Assembly (NCBI RefSeq): GCF_900142645.1
Contig: NZ_FRBP01000012.1
Span: 109,212-173,211 of the forward strand
DNA length: 64,000 nt
From: Eubacterium callanderi
Lineage (GTDB): Bacteria; Bacillota; Clostridia; Eubacteriales; Eubacteriaceae
Direction: 5' to 3'
The position numbers and the translations under genes were made by a program. The notes under the pieces were generated by a model. The model had not been told where the DNA came from. It saw nothing but the letters and a program-made list of their open reading frames with translations, and did no database searches. This document shows, one piece after another, positions 42,790-51,232 of the stretch; the stretch's first letter is position 1, and the number at the start of each line of letters is the position of its first letter.

Positions 42790-43161
42790 TCAATTTTCCA
42801 TTAAAAACGCGTTCTCAATATGATTCACGCTGTACCCACTGTCTGGGGCGCCTGAAATCTCCACCACGTCGAAGCGCACATTCCAGTCAAAGAGGCTGTT
42901 CTCCTGCAAATACCACAGCGCGGTCTTGATCATACGCTGCTGCCTGCGGTAGTCCACCGCCTGGGCCGGGGTGCCGTAGGCATCGGTAGTCCGCAGCTTG
43001 ACCTCTGTAAAGACCACTGTCTCCCCAGCCTGGCTGATCAGGTCGATCTCCCCGGTCGCCTTGCGGTAATTGCGCGCCCGGAGAACATGACCTTTTTCTT
43101 TAAGATACTGGGCCGCGATGGCCTCACCGCGGTCGCCCTTTTGCTTATTGTATTTCTTCAC
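42790..43161 (-). CDS. YraN family protein (UPF0102)
   Basis: A 123-residue endonuclease-like fold protein. The nuclease-type pattern is G(E)AIAAQYL, then ATGEIDLISQAGETVVFTEV, with the acidic and Lys residues of Holliday-junction resolvase folds. Function is not established. It is the last gene of the rplS-lepB-rbgA-rnhB group. Confidence 0.9.
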   Translation of the reverse strand: MKKYNKQKGDRGEAIAAQYLKEKGHVLRARNYRKATGEIDLISQAGETVVFTEVKLRTTDAYGTPAQAVDYRRQQRMIKTALWYLQENSLFDWNVRFDVVEISGAPDSGYSVNHIENAFLMEN

Positions 43162-43181
43162 GCTGTTTTCCCTGCTCTGCC

Positions 43182-43970
43182 CTACAAAAAATTCTTAACA
43201 AACGACCGCCGGTGTATAGGGGTAAGTCCGTACTTTTTGATGGCGGCAATGTGCTCGGCGGTGCCGTATCCCACATTTCGGTCAAAGCCGTATTCGGGAT
43301 ACTGCTCGTGGTACGCGTGCATGAGCTTATCCCGGTATACCTTGGCCACAATACTGGCCGCGGCGATGGAATAGCAGGTGGCGTCGCCGTGGACAATCCC
43401 TCTTACTTCGGCCTGTGTCTCAATGGTGAGGGCGTCGATGAGCATGAGGTCGGGCTGGGGGTCCAGCTGGCTGACAGCCTCGCTCATGGCGCTTTTGGTT
43501 GCCTCAAGGATGTTCAGGGCGTCAATCTGCTCCGGAGTACGCAGGCCAATGGCGACGGACAGAGCCTCGGCGCGGATCTGCACATCCAGGGCTTCGCGCA
43601 TTTTGGCGGAGAGCTTTTTGGAGTCATCTACATGCAGAATGGCGGAGTCCCTGGGCAGGATAACGGCCGCACATACCACCGGGCCTGCCAGCGGGCCGCG
43701 TCCCACCTCATCGCTGCCGCCGATCCTCTGGAAGCCCTCGCCGTAAAAACCTTCCTCGACAGCCTTCATCTGGGCGGTTTTCCGAACAGCGGCGCAGCGC
43801 TTTTCGTATTGGCGCTCTAAGCTCTGTCCCTGCTTTTTAACAGCGGCGCGGCTGTCCTGTGAAAGCACCTGTGCCAGGGCGGGATAGTCGTCTATATCCA
43901 CGCTCTGGCACAGTTCTCTGACAGCCTTGGCCGGCATGCTTGCAATTTGTTCTGGGTTAACGCTGGTCAA
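43182..43970 (-). CDS. rnhB: Ribonuclease HII
   Basis: A 262-residue RNase HII that removes RNA from RNA-DNA hybrids. Catalytic acidic residues are in IGGSDEVGRGPLAG and in LHVDDSKKLS and LMLIDALTIE. The first about 65 residues form the extra N-terminal domain of Firmicutes enzymes. The start is placed at a TTG (43968-43970; LTSVNPEQ) because GGGAG lies eight bases upstream; the longer ATG start at 44006 would reach 50 bp into rbgA. With the TTG the overlap is 14 bp. Confidence 0.88.
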   Translation of the reverse strand: MTSVNPEQIASMPAKAVRELCQSVDIDDYPALAQVLSQDSRAAVKKQGQSLERQYEKRCAAVRKTAQMKAVEEGFYGEGFQRIGGSDEVGRGPLAGPVVCAAVILPRDSAILHVDDSKKLSAKMREALDVQIRAEALSVAIGLRTPEQIDALNILEATKSAMSEAVSQLDPQPDLMLIDALTIETQAEVRGIVHGDATCYSIAAASIVAKVYRDKLMHAYHEQYPEYGFDRNVGYGTAEHIAAIKKYGLTPIHRRSFVKNFL

Positions 43971-44787
43971 TTGTGATTCTCCCAACCTTTCCGTTTTTAA
44001 AATCATTCAGGAGCATTTCACTGGTCCTGAAGTAGTCGTACTCGCCCCCGCGCAGAAGGAGCCCCCGGCTCTTTGCGACCGCGTCGAAGATTTCGGGCAG
44101 GCGCTTGTCTTCAAGGTCGATTTTATACAGGGCGGCTACGTCCTGCGGGTAGTGCTCGACCAGGAATTTGAGCAGGTCGGCGGCGATGTTTTCTTTTTCA
44201 AAAATGGTGTCTTTGATGGAGCCGATCCAGGCCAGGTGAACGCCGACCGCGGGGTCCTCGAACTTAGGCCAGAGGATACCCGGTGTATCGAGCAGCATGA
44301 GGCCGTCGGGCGCGGTGAGCCACTGCTGGCCTTTAGTCACTCCAGGCTTGTTGCCGATCTGGGTCTTTTTCTTACCGATCAGGGAGTTGATGATGGTGCT
44401 CTTGCCCACGTTGGGAATCCCGCAGATCAGGCATTTGAGCTGCTTTTTATCCTTGGGGTTCAGGCTTCTGAGCTTAGCGACCAGCTCGGGCTTTTTCTTC
44501 TGGTCGAAGGCGTTGTAGAGCATGACCTCGTCCACGCCGTCTCTGCCCTTCAGGTAGTCGGCCCATTTCTGGTTCTGGTCGGGGTCGGCCAGGTCGGCCT
44601 TGTTCAGAAGCACCAGGTGCCTTTTATGCTCGGTGTACTGGTCGATATCGGGGTTCTTGCTGGCGATGGGCAGGCGGGCGTCCAGCACCTCCACCACGAT
44701 GTCGATGAGCTTGAGCTTCTCGCGGATCTGGCGGCTGGCCTTGGCCATATGGCCCGGGTACCACTGGATTGCATCGTTCTTTTCCAT
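43957..44787 (-). CDS. rbgA: Ribosome biogenesis GTPase RbgA (YlqF)
   Basis: A 276-residue circularly permuted GTPase: the G4 motif LLNKADL (near residue 60) precedes G1 GIPNVGKST and G3 DTPGIL. The N-terminal IQWYPGHMAKA is diagnostic. It acts in late 50S subunit assembly. It starts one base after the lepB stop. Confidence 0.95.
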   Translation of the reverse strand: MEKNDAIQWYPGHMAKASRQIREKLKLIDIVVEVLDARLPIASKNPDIDQYTEHKRHLVLLNKADLADPDQNQKWADYLKGRDGVDEVMLYNAFDQKKKPELVAKLRSLNPKDKKQLKCLICGIPNVGKSTIINSLIGKKKTQIGNKPGVTKGQQWLTAPDGLMLLDTPGILWPKFEDPAVGVHLAWIGSIKDTIFEKENIAADLLKFLVEHYPQDVAALYKIDLEDKRLPEIFDAVAKSRGLLLRGGEYDYFRTSEMLLNDFKNGKVGRITIDQR

Positions 44788-44788
44788 A

Positions 44789-45328
44789 TCAGCTCACCGA
44801 TCCAAACTTGTCAAAGGGCCAGAACCTAAAGAACACGTGGCCCACGATGTCCTTGCGGTCCACAAAGCCCAGGCTTGTGAAGCGGCTGTCGGAGCTGTTG
44901 GCCCGGTTGTCGCCCATGACAAAATAGGTGCCCTCGGGCACCGTTACCTCTGGAAAATCGCCATAAGGGTCGGTGTTGACATAGGGCTCATCAATGGGCT
45001 CCCCGTTAACGTAAACGACCTGGTCCTTGATGGCGATGGTATCGCCGCCCTTGGCGATAACACGCTTGACGTATTCCACGCTGCTTGAATAATTTAAGAT
45101 CACGATGTCGCCGTAATCGGGCTCGCCCAGGCGGTACTCAATTTTATTGATGATGAGGCGGTCGCCGTTTTCCAGCGTGGGGTGCATGGAGCTTCCCTGC
45201 ACCAGTACAAAATCAAAGAGAAACATCTTGATGACGAAGGCCAGCACCACAGCAATGATGATGGACTGTATCCACTCTCTGGCTTCGGAATGTTCCTTTT
45301 TCACTTTGCGGTTTTCATTCTGACTCAC
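44789..45328 (-). CDS. lepB: Signal peptidase I
   Basis: A 179-residue type I signal peptidase with one N-terminal membrane anchor (residues about 18-36). The catalytic Ser is in VQGSSMHPTL and the catalytic Lys in YVKRVIAKGGD; the GDNR box (VMGDNRANSSDSR) follows. It cleaves exported preproteins outside the membrane. Confidence 0.94.
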   Translation of the reverse strand: MSQNENRKVKKEHSEAREWIQSIIIAVVLAFVIKMFLFDFVLVQGSSMHPTLENGDRLIINKIEYRLGEPDYGDIVILNYSSSVEYVKRVIAKGGDTIAIKDQVVYVNGEPIDEPYVNTDPYGDFPEVTVPEGTYFVMGDNRANSSDSRFTSLGFVDRKDIVGHVFFRFWPFDKFGSVS

Positions 45329-45348
45329 AGAATCACTTCCTTTACATA

Positions 45349-45373
45349 CAAAATAAGGGGCCTACAGGCCCCC
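45349..45373 (-). terminator. Hairpin after rplS
   Basis: GGGGCC-TGTA-GGCCCC, followed on the minus strand by TTATTTTG. It lies between rplS and lepB and may reduce read-through into lepB. Confidence 0.7.
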
Positions 45374-45381
45374 TCTCGTTT

Positions 45382-45723
45382 TTACCGTCTTTCTTTGACT
45401 TTTGCTGCTTTACCAACTCTGTCGCGCAGGTAGTTGAGTTTTGCTCTTCTGACCTTACCACGTCTGGTAACTTCAACTTTTTCAATTTTTGGTGAGTGTA
45501 CCGGGAAGGTTCTTTCGACGCCTACGCCGGAAGAAATCTTTCTTACGGTAAAGGTTTCTTTGACACCGCCGTGCTGTTTTTTCAGTACAACGCCTTCAAA
45601 AATCTGAATTCTTTCACGCTTACCTTCAATAACGCGTACGTGGACCTTTACGGTGTCCCCTACGTTAAATTCCGGTTTTTCTGCTTTCATGTTTTCCTGT
45701 TCGATTTTTTTGATAATATCCAT
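45382..45723 (-). CDS. rplS: 50S ribosomal protein L19
   Basis: A 113-residue protein with typical L19 sequence: [20 protein letters not shown] and [18 protein letters not shown]. In most Firmicutes it directly follows trmD; here a plus-strand acetyltransferase gene lies between them, and rplS has its own promoter. Confidence 0.96.
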   Translation of the reverse strand: MDIIKKIEQENMKAEKPEFNVGDTVKVHVRVIEGKRERIQIFEGVVLKKQHGGVKETFTVRKISSGVGVERTFPVHSPKIEKVEVTRRGKVRRAKLNYLRDRVGKAAKVKERR

Positions 45724-45807
45724 CTCACAGCCTCCTTCAGTTCGTTTTTTGATGTTCGTATATGAAGCCCATACAGAGGACCATCTCTTGATTTCGCATA
45801 CTATGAT

Positions 45808-45836
45808 AGTATACCCTAAGACAAAATATTTGGCAA
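45808..45836 (-). promoter_or_regulatory. Promoter of the rplS-lepB-rbgA-rnhB-yraN unit
   Basis: On the minus strand TTGCCA (45831-45836), 17-bp spacer, TATACT (45808-45813). Confidence 0.75.
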
Positions 45837-45940
45837 GCTGTTTTTGAAATTTTATGGCGGAAAATCTGGTAATCTCGTCGTGGACATAGCACTCGCTGTA
45901 GTAGGGCAGGATAGGTTTTTAGCACTAAAAAGATCTTTTC

Positions 45941-45969
45941 TTGACAATCGAGACGACGTTTGTTAAACT
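45941..45969 (+). promoter_or_regulatory. Promoter of the GNAT acetyltransferase gene
   Basis: TTGACA (45941-45946), 17-bp spacer, TAAACT (45964-45969). It shows that an in-frame start at 45941 cannot be used. Confidence 0.8.
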
Positions 45970-45997
45970 GGCAAAAAATTGGGAAGGAGTGGGTGCA

Positions 45998-46438
45998 ATG
46001 CAGATAAAACCCTTGAAATATCACGAAAAAAACACGGCAATGGAGCTGGTATGGACCACCTTTTTAAAATTCGAGGCTCCGGATTACAGCGCGGCGGGCA
46101 CACAGCATTTTAAAGCCTTTATTCGGGACAGCCGGGCCATCGGCGCCCTGGATATGCTGGGTGCTTTTGAGGGCAGCGTTCTCACAGGTCTCATTGCGCT
46201 GGACCCGGCTCGGCGCCACATCAGCCTTTTCTTTGTGGATGAAAGATGGCAGGGCCAAGGTGTCGGACGTCAGCTTTTTGACTGCCTTGCCCGGGAGGTA
46301 CCGCACTGCCCCATCACGGTCAACGCTTCCCCCTACGCTGTCCCCATTTACAGGTGCCTAGGCTTCACCCCCACTGCTCCCGAACAGCTAACCAACGGTA
46401 TCCGCTACACGCCGATGATTTATAGGCGCGAAAAATGA
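45998..46438 (+). CDS. GNAT-family N-acetyltransferase
   Basis: A 146-residue acetyltransferase. Acetyl-CoA binding motif A is ERWQGQGVGRQLFD near residue 90, and the C-terminal VNASPYAVPIYRCLGF fits motif B. The start at 45998 follows GGAAGGAG and lies after the promoter. The gene interrupts the usual trmD-rplS order on the opposite strand, which suggests a later insertion. The acceptor is unknown. Confidence 0.85.
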   Translation: MQIKPLKYHEKNTAMELVWTTFLKFEAPDYSAAGTQHFKAFIRDSRAIGALDMLGAFEGSVLTGLIALDPARRHISLFFVDERWQGQGVGRQLFDCLAREVPHCPITVNASPYAVPIYRCLGFTPTAPEQLTNGIRYTPMIYRREK

Positions 46439-46501
46439 CCGGCTCTTTCAGCCAACTGCCGCGGTTTTAGAGCGTACTCACCAGCACCCGGACGCTTTCT
46501 T

Positions 46502-47191
46502 TTACTTCTTCCGCTTCCACTTCTCATACAAATCCGGACGCCGGATCCTTGTCTTTTCGACGGCTTGTTCGTGCCGCCAGTCCGCGATGGCTTTGTGGTT
46601 GCCGGAGAGCAGCACCGGGGGCACCTCGCGGCCCTCAAACACCGGCGGCCTTGTGTACTGGGGGTACTCCAGCAGGTCGTTCTCAAAGGATTCCTCGCTC
46701 AGGCTCTCGTTATTGCCGAGGAAGCCGGGCAGGTGCCTGGCGATGCAGTCGGCCATGGTGAGAGCCGGCAGCTCGCCGCCGGTGAGCACGTAGTCGCCGA
46801 TGGAGTATTCGTCGGTGACATAGGCCTGGATAAAGCGCTCGTCAATGCCCTCGTAGTGGCCGCAGATAAAGATCAGCCCCTCTGCCTCTGACAGGGCCTC
46901 GCCCTCCTGCTGGGTGAAGGTCCTGCCGCCTGGGCTCAGGTGGATAACCGGATAATGGGCGCCGCCCTCGATGCTTTTAAGGGCCGCAGCGATGGGCGGG
47001 GCAGCCATGACCATGCCCGCTCCGCCGCCGTAGGGGTAATCGTCCACTTTTTTATGCTTGTTGCCCGAGTAGTCCCGGATATCGATGACCTCGTAGTCCA
47101 CCACGCCGCTGTCCACAGCCCGTTTCATCATGCTGTCCCCGAAATACTGGTGAATGAGGCCCGGGAACAGGGTCAGGAAATAGTATTTCAT
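46502..47191 (-). CDS. trmD: tRNA (guanine-N1)-methyltransferase TrmD
   Basis: A 229-residue SPOUT methyltransferase that makes m1G37. The trefoil-knot SAM site is seen in ICGHYEGIDERF and YSIGDYVLTGGELPALTMAD. Its ATG overlaps the rimM stop by 4 bp. Confidence 0.95.
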   Translation of the reverse strand: MKYYFLTLFPGLIHQYFGDSMMKRAVDSGVVDYEVIDIRDYSGNKHKKVDDYPYGGGAGMVMAAPPIAAALKSIEGGAHYPVIHLSPGGRTFTQQEGEALSEAEGLIFICGHYEGIDERFIQAYVTDEYSIGDYVLTGGELPALTMADCIARHLPGFLGNNESLSEESFENDLLEYPQYTRPPVFEGREVPPVLLSGNHKAIADWRHEQAVEKTRIRRPDLYEKWKRKK

Positions 47192-47703
47192 AGGTTCATC
47201 AGTTCCTCTGGAATGTCGGCGGTGATACGTTTATTCTCAAAATCCACCTTCAGGAAATAGACTTTGCGCGCCGGCACATAGACCAGCTTTTCCGGGGTTT
47301 TGATCTCAATATTGTCCACACTGCCGGCGGTCTGGATCACGTCCTTTACGACGCCGACGGGCGCGCCGTCTGTGTCTGTAACGTCCAGGCCGATGAGGTC
47401 CTCAATGAAGTATTCGTCCTCCTCCAGAGCCACTGCGTCCTCACGGTCTACAGCAACGGTGCGGCCGATGAGCTTTTCGCTCTGGTTGCGGTCGCTCACG
47501 CCTTTCAGGGTCAGGAGCACGTTGCCCTTGTGCAGGCGCACCAGCTCTACCTCGCAGCACTCCTGCTTCTGCCCGTCCTGCACATAGACGGTGTCCAGCC
47601 CGTAAAACCGGCCGGGATCATCGGTCAGGGGGTAAACCTTGAGCTCACCGCGGATGCCGTGGGCGCCCAGGATTTTACCGATCACCATGGTTTCTTTTTT
47701 CAT
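47188..47703 (-). CDS. rimM: Ribosome maturation factor RimM
   Basis: A 171-residue 16S rRNA maturation factor with an N-terminal RimM domain (IGKILGAHGIRGELKVYPL) and a C-terminal PRC barrel (LVYVPARKVYFLKVDF). Of two adjacent ATGs, the second (47703) is five bases from GGAGG and is preferred. A terminator-like hairpin separates it from khpA. Confidence 0.92.
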   Translation of the reverse strand: MKKETMVIGKILGAHGIRGELKVYPLTDDPGRFYGLDTVYVQDGQKQECCEVELVRLHKGNVLLTLKGVSDRNQSEKLIGRTVAVDREDAVALEEDEYFIEDLIGLDVTDTDGAPVGVVKDVIQTAGSVDNIEIKTPEKLVYVPARKVYFLKVDFENKRITADIPEELMNL

Positions 47704-47729
47704 CATTTCCTCCAAATTAAAATACGATT

Positions 47730-47762
47730 AAAAAAAGGGATCGTTCGGCTTTGAACAATCCC
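47730..47762 (-). terminator. Internal terminator or attenuator between khpA and rimM
   Basis: GGGATTGTTC pairs with GAACGATCCC (one G-U) and is followed on the minus strand by TTTTTT. It should partly separate rpsP-khpA from rimM-trmD expression. Confidence 0.8.
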
Positions 47763-47774
47763 GTTTTTCCATGT

Positions 47775-48011
47775 CTATTGAACAATTTCCAGTACAACGC
47801 GTTTATCGTCTTTTGTAGCCGCTGCTTTGAGGACCGTACGGATTGCCTTGGCAATGCGGCCCTGCTTGCCAATCACCTTACCCATGTCCTCGTCGGCGAC
47901 TTTGAGCTCCAGAACAATGCTCTGTTCCTTGTCAATTTCGTTGACGACGACTGCGTCCGGATGATCGACCAGCGCTTTAGCAATGATTTCTACAAGCTTT
48001 TTCATTACCAC
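47775..48011 (-). CDS. khpA: KH-domain RNA-binding protein KhpA
   Basis: A 78-residue single KH domain with the GxxG loop in [20 protein letters not shown]. It binds small RNAs and mRNAs with KhpB. It is placed after rpsP, as in most Firmicutes. Confidence 0.93.
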   Translation of the reverse strand: MVMKKLVEIIAKALVDHPDAVVVNEIDKEQSIVLELKVADEDMGKVIGKQGRIAKAIRTVLKAAATKDDKRVVLEIVQ

Positions 48012-48020
48012 TCTCCTGGA

Positions 48021-48266
48021 CTATCCAATAATATTTTCTTTTTTCAGTAATGCCTGAACCGTGTCGGTCGGTTTTGCACCATTGGCTAACCAGCCTTTGA
48101 TGGCTTCAGCGTTCAGTTTTAATTCTGCGGGTTCTACGCATGGATTGTAGAAACCTACTTCTTCGATGAATTTACCATCTCTTGGTGCGCGGATGTCCGC
48201 AACGACGACTCTATAGAAAGGTTTTTTCTTTTTACCCATTCTTTTTAATCTGATTTTAACTGCCAT
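48021..48266 (-). CDS. rpsP: 30S ribosomal protein S16
   Basis: An 81-residue protein with the S16 start [20 protein letters not shown]. It lies between ffh and khpA. Confidence 0.97.
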   Translation of the reverse strand: MAVKIRLKRMGKKKKPFYRVVVADIRAPRDGKFIEEVGFYNPCVEPAELKLNAEAIKGWLANGAKPTDTVQALLKKENIIG

Positions 48267-48315
48267 TTTATTTCCCCCTTTCTGTGAAATTGCTAAATTA
48301 ATTTATAATAAAAGC

Positions 48316-49662
48316 TTACATAAACGGTAGCTTGAACCGTCCTTTTTTGGCCTTGCCCTGCATGGCGCCCATCTGCTTCATCATCTTTTTGGTCTGCTCA
48401 AAGCCTTTGAGCATCCGGTTGACGTCGGAGACTGTGGTGCCGCTGCCGAGCGCGATGCGCTTCCTGCGGCTACCGTTAATAATTCCGGGCTTCAGCCTTT
48501 CCTCGGGCGTCATGGAACGGATAATGGCCTCGGTCTGTTTGGTCTGTCCCTCGGCGGCGTCCATGTTCATGCCCTTCAGCATTTTTTTGTTGACCCCGGG
48601 CATCATTTCCATCAGATCGCCGATGGAGCCCAGCTCCTGGAGCTGCTGCATCTGGTCCAGAAAATCGTTGAGGTCAAATTCCTGGGTTCTCAGCTTTTCC
48701 TCGAGCGCTCTGGCCTTTTCCTCGTCGATCATGTTCTGTGCCTTGTCAATGAGTGACAGGACATCGCCCATGCCCAGAATCCGGTTGGCCATGCGGTCGG
48801 GGTAAAAAAGCTCAATATCGGTCAGCTTTTCGCCGGTCCCGATGTATTTGATGGTTTTCCCAGTGGTGTAGGTGACAGACAGCGCCGCCCCGCCACGGGT
48901 ATCCCCATCCAGTTTGGTTAAAACAACGCCGGTAATTTCCAGCTGCCTGTTAAATTCGTCGGCCACATTCACGGATTCCTGACCGGTCATGCCATCGACC
49001 ACCAACAGGATCTCGGTTGGTTCGAGCAGCTCCTTGAGGTCTACCAGCTCGTTCATCAGGGTTTCGTCGATCTGGAGGCGCCCGGCGGTATCAATGATCA
49101 TCAGGTTGTAACCCTCAGTCTCGGCAAATTCCAGGGCCTTTTTGGCAATGACTCTGGGATCCTTCTCGTCCTTGTTTAGGTAAACGGGAATGTCCAGCTC
49201 CTTGCCCAGTATTTCTAACTGGTCGATGGCCGCGGGACGGTAGACGTCACAGGCCACCAGCAGTGGTTTAAACTTCTTTTCCTTGCGCAGAAGGTTCGCG
49301 ATTTTGGCCGCGGTGGTGGTTTTACCCGCCCCCTGGAGCCCCACCATCATAAAGATGTTGATGCCCTGCTCCACAAATTCCATTTTCTGGAGCTCACCGC
49401 CCAGCAGCTTGGTCATCTCGTCGTTGACGATTTTAATGAACTGCTGTCCCGGGGTCAGAGATTTTAAGACCTCCTCGCCCACGGCGCGCTCGCTCACAGC
49501 CTTTGTGAACTGTTTGACAACCTTGAAGTTGACGTCGGCTTCCAAAAGCGCCAGCTTGATTTCGCGGCTGGCAGCCTTAATGTCCTCTTCGCTCAGCTTG
49601 CCCTTGCGTTTTAAGTTTGAGAAGATGTTTTGAAATTTTTCATTCAAGCCTTCAAAAATCAT
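48316..49662 (-). CDS. ffh: Signal recognition particle protein Ffh
   Basis: A 448-residue SRP54 protein: N domain, GTPase G domain (GLQGAGKTTTAAKIA, DTAGRLQIDE, TKLDGDTRGG) and a Met-rich C-terminal M domain ending in GKAKKGRFKLPF. It binds signal sequences and 4.5S RNA and docks on FtsY. It follows ylxM. Confidence 0.96.
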   Translation of the reverse strand: MIFEGLNEKFQNIFSNLKRKGKLSEEDIKAASREIKLALLEADVNFKVVKQFTKAVSERAVGEEVLKSLTPGQQFIKIVNDEMTKLLGGELQKMEFVEQGINIFMMVGLQGAGKTTTAAKIANLLRKEKKFKPLLVACDVYRPAAIDQLEILGKELDIPVYLNKDEKDPRVIAKKALEFAETEGYNLMIIDTAGRLQIDETLMNELVDLKELLEPTEILLVVDGMTGQESVNVADEFNRQLEITGVVLTKLDGDTRGGAALSVTYTTGKTIKYIGTGEKLTDIELFYPDRMANRILGMGDVLSLIDKAQNMIDEEKARALEEKLRTQEFDLNDFLDQMQQLQELGSIGDLMEMMPGVNKKMLKGMNMDAAEGQTKQTEAIIRSMTPEERLKPGIINGSRRKRIALGSGTTVSDVNRMLKGFEQTKKMMKQMGAMQGKAKKGRFKLPFM

Positions 49663-49670
49663 GATATCAC

Positions 49671-50036
49671 CTAATAATCTTCGCTAATTCTGTTCATTTT
49701 CTCTTTGATGGCTGTCAGCTCACTGCCCAGAGCCGGATGCTCTGCGACCAGCTCGGTCTTGAGAAGCGCTTCCAGCTCGAGGATCACACCGTCGATGAGC
49801 TCCTGGCTTTTTAAAAACCGCTCAACCAGCTTCAGCTTGTCCTCGTAGGCCTGCATCTGCGCTTTGGAACGCTTGACCACGTCGTAGACGCCCTGCCTTG
49901 TGACATGAACCACATCGCCGATTTCGGCCAGATTATAATCATCGTTATAATAATAATCCATGATCATTTTCTGCTTGTCTGTCAGCAATTCTCCGTAAAA
50001 ATCAAAGAGTAACCGCTCTAATACGTTCTTTTCCAT
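49671..50036 (-). CDS. ylxM: YlxM-family SRP-associated DNA-binding protein
   Basis: A 121-residue helix-turn-helix protein of the UPF0122 family: LLTDKQKMIMDYYYNDDYNL and VTRQGVYDVVKRSK. It lies just upstream of ffh and is thought to modulate SRP genes or activity. The start at 50036 is preceded by AAGGTG; a start 14 codons upstream would coincide with the predicted transcription start. Confidence 0.9.
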   Translation of the reverse strand: MEKNVLERLLFDFYGELLTDKQKMIMDYYYNDDYNLAEIGDVVHVTRQGVYDVVKRSKAQMQAYEDKLKLVERFLKSQELIDGVILELEALLKTELVAEHPALGSELTAIKEKMNRISEDY

Positions 50037-50052
50037 AAGCACCTTCAACAGC

Positions 50053-50076
50053 GCGTAAAGTCTCTTCCCTTTACGC
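50053..50076 (-). other. 5' leader hairpin of the ylxM-ffh mRNA
   Basis: GCGTAAAG-N8-CTTTACGC forms a perfect 8-bp stem in the predicted 5' UTR, close to the mRNA 5' end. A protective hairpin is likely. Confidence 0.5.
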
Positions 50077-50084
50077 ACTTACCT

Positions 50085-50113
50085 ATTTTAAGGTTTTTCG
50101 ATCGGCTTGTCAA
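50085..50113 (-). promoter_or_regulatory. Promoter of the ylxM-ffh-rpsP-khpA-rimM-trmD unit
   Basis: On the minus strand TTGACA (50108-50113), 17-bp spacer, TAAAAT (50085-50090), located between ftsY and ylxM. Confidence 0.8.
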
Positions 50114-50197
50114 GCCTTTTTCGCCTTTGTCAAGAAAAAAACTTGACAGGTTAAGCAACCGAAAGGTTTTTGGACCTTAGCTTTCCACTTTCCAGTT

Positions 50198-51133
50198 TTA
50201 ATCTTCCATTTCTTCATTCTGTCCGCCGCCCTCATACAGCATGCGCACAAATTCGCCGGCGTCAAAATCAATGAGGTCTTCGGGCTTTTCCCCGATGCCC
50301 ACATACTCGATGGGCACCTGAAGCTCGTCGATGATGGCAATGGCCACGCCGCCCTTGGCGGTACCGTCCATTTTGGTCATGACAATGCCGTCCAAGTGTA
50401 CGGCGTCGTTGAAGGTTTTGGCCTGGTTCAGTGCGTTCTGGCCTGTGGTCGCGTCGAGCACCAGCAGGTTATGCACGCTAAAGCCCTGCCCCTCCCGTTC
50501 TACGACCCGGGTGATCTTTTCAAGCTCTTTCATCAGGTTAACCTTGTTGTGCAGGCGCCCGGCAGTGTCGCAGAGCAGGATATCTGCGCCCCGGGCCCGT
50601 GCGGCGCCGATGGCGTCAAAGACGACGGATGAAGGGTCCGCTCCTTGCACACTCTTGATAATGTCCACACCCACGCGGTCAGCCCACACGTCCAGCTGTT
50701 CGGCCGCGGCGGCTCTGAAGGTGTCGGCCGCGGCCACCATGACCTTTTTGCCCTGGTCCTTGTACTTCTGGGCCAGCTTGGCGATGGTGGTGGTTTTGCC
50801 CACACCGTTGACGCCCACCACCAGCATGATCACTGGTAATTCGGTCTGGTGTTTTTCCACCTCGACCATCTCGGTCATGATCTGCCTGAGCAGATCCATG
50901 ACGTCCTGCTTGGCCTTGGTCTTGGTCTCCTTGATCTGCTCACGCAGGGTTTCGGTGATCTTGGTGGCGGTTTCGATGCCCAGGTCGGAAAGGATAAAGG
51001 TTTCCTCCAGCTCATCGAAAAAATCATCGTCGAGGTCGCCGTAGTACACAACGTTCTCGACCTTCTGTATAAAGCTATCTTTTGTCTTTTTGAGCTTTTG
51101 GCACATCCGCTCATAAAGGGTCAGTTCTGACAT
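50198..51133 (-). CDS. ftsY: Signal recognition particle receptor FtsY
   Basis: A 311-residue SRP receptor with N and G domains (GVNGVGKTTTIAKLA, CDTAGRLHNKVNLM, TKMDGTAKGG). It lacks the long acidic A domain of E. coli, as is usual in Firmicutes. It follows smc across a small palindromic repeat. Confidence 0.95.
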   Translation of the reverse strand: MSELTLYERMCQKLKKTKDSFIQKVENVVYYGDLDDDFFDELEETFILSDLGIETATKITETLREQIKETKTKAKQDVMDLLRQIMTEMVEVEKHQTELPVIMLVVGVNGVGKTTTIAKLAQKYKDQGKKVMVAAADTFRAAAAEQLDVWADRVGVDIIKSVQGADPSSVVFDAIGAARARGADILLCDTAGRLHNKVNLMKELEKITRVVEREGQGFSVHNLLVLDATTGQNALNQAKTFNDAVHLDGIVMTKMDGTAKGGVAIAIIDELQVPIEYVGIGEKPEDLIDFDAGEFVRMLYEGGGQNEEMED

Positions 51134-51150
51134 TTCACACCTCGTTTTCT

Positions 51151-51232
51151 AAATTAAAAATTAAAAATGGAAAATTCAGGTGCGAATTGGCTTTGCCAAT
51201 TCGATTGATATTCTAAAATTTTCCATTTTGTT
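51151..51232. repeat. Small palindromic repeat element, copy C
   Basis: AAAATGGAAAATT on the left and its inverse AATTTTCCATTTT on the right enclose a hairpin, GCGAATTGGC-TTT-GCCAATTCG. The core (TTCAGGTGC...CGATTG) aligns with copy B. It fills the smc-ftsY gap and reaches the smc stop codon. Confidence 0.6.

Noticed and set aside
44006..44006. ATG at 44006 as the rnhB start
   Set aside because: It would place 50 bp of rnhB inside rbgA and has no ribosome site; the TTG at 43970 has GGGAG at the right distance.
48267..50200. A 4.5S (SRP) RNA gene next to ffh or ftsY
   Set aside because: The gaps around ffh and ftsY are short and hold only a promoter, a leader hairpin and a repeat; no GGAA-tetraloop SRP hairpin was seen.
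36733..51232. The repeated palindromic segments as a CRISPR array
   Set aside because: The copies are scattered over 14 kb, differ in length, and are not separated by regular spacers; no cas gene is present.
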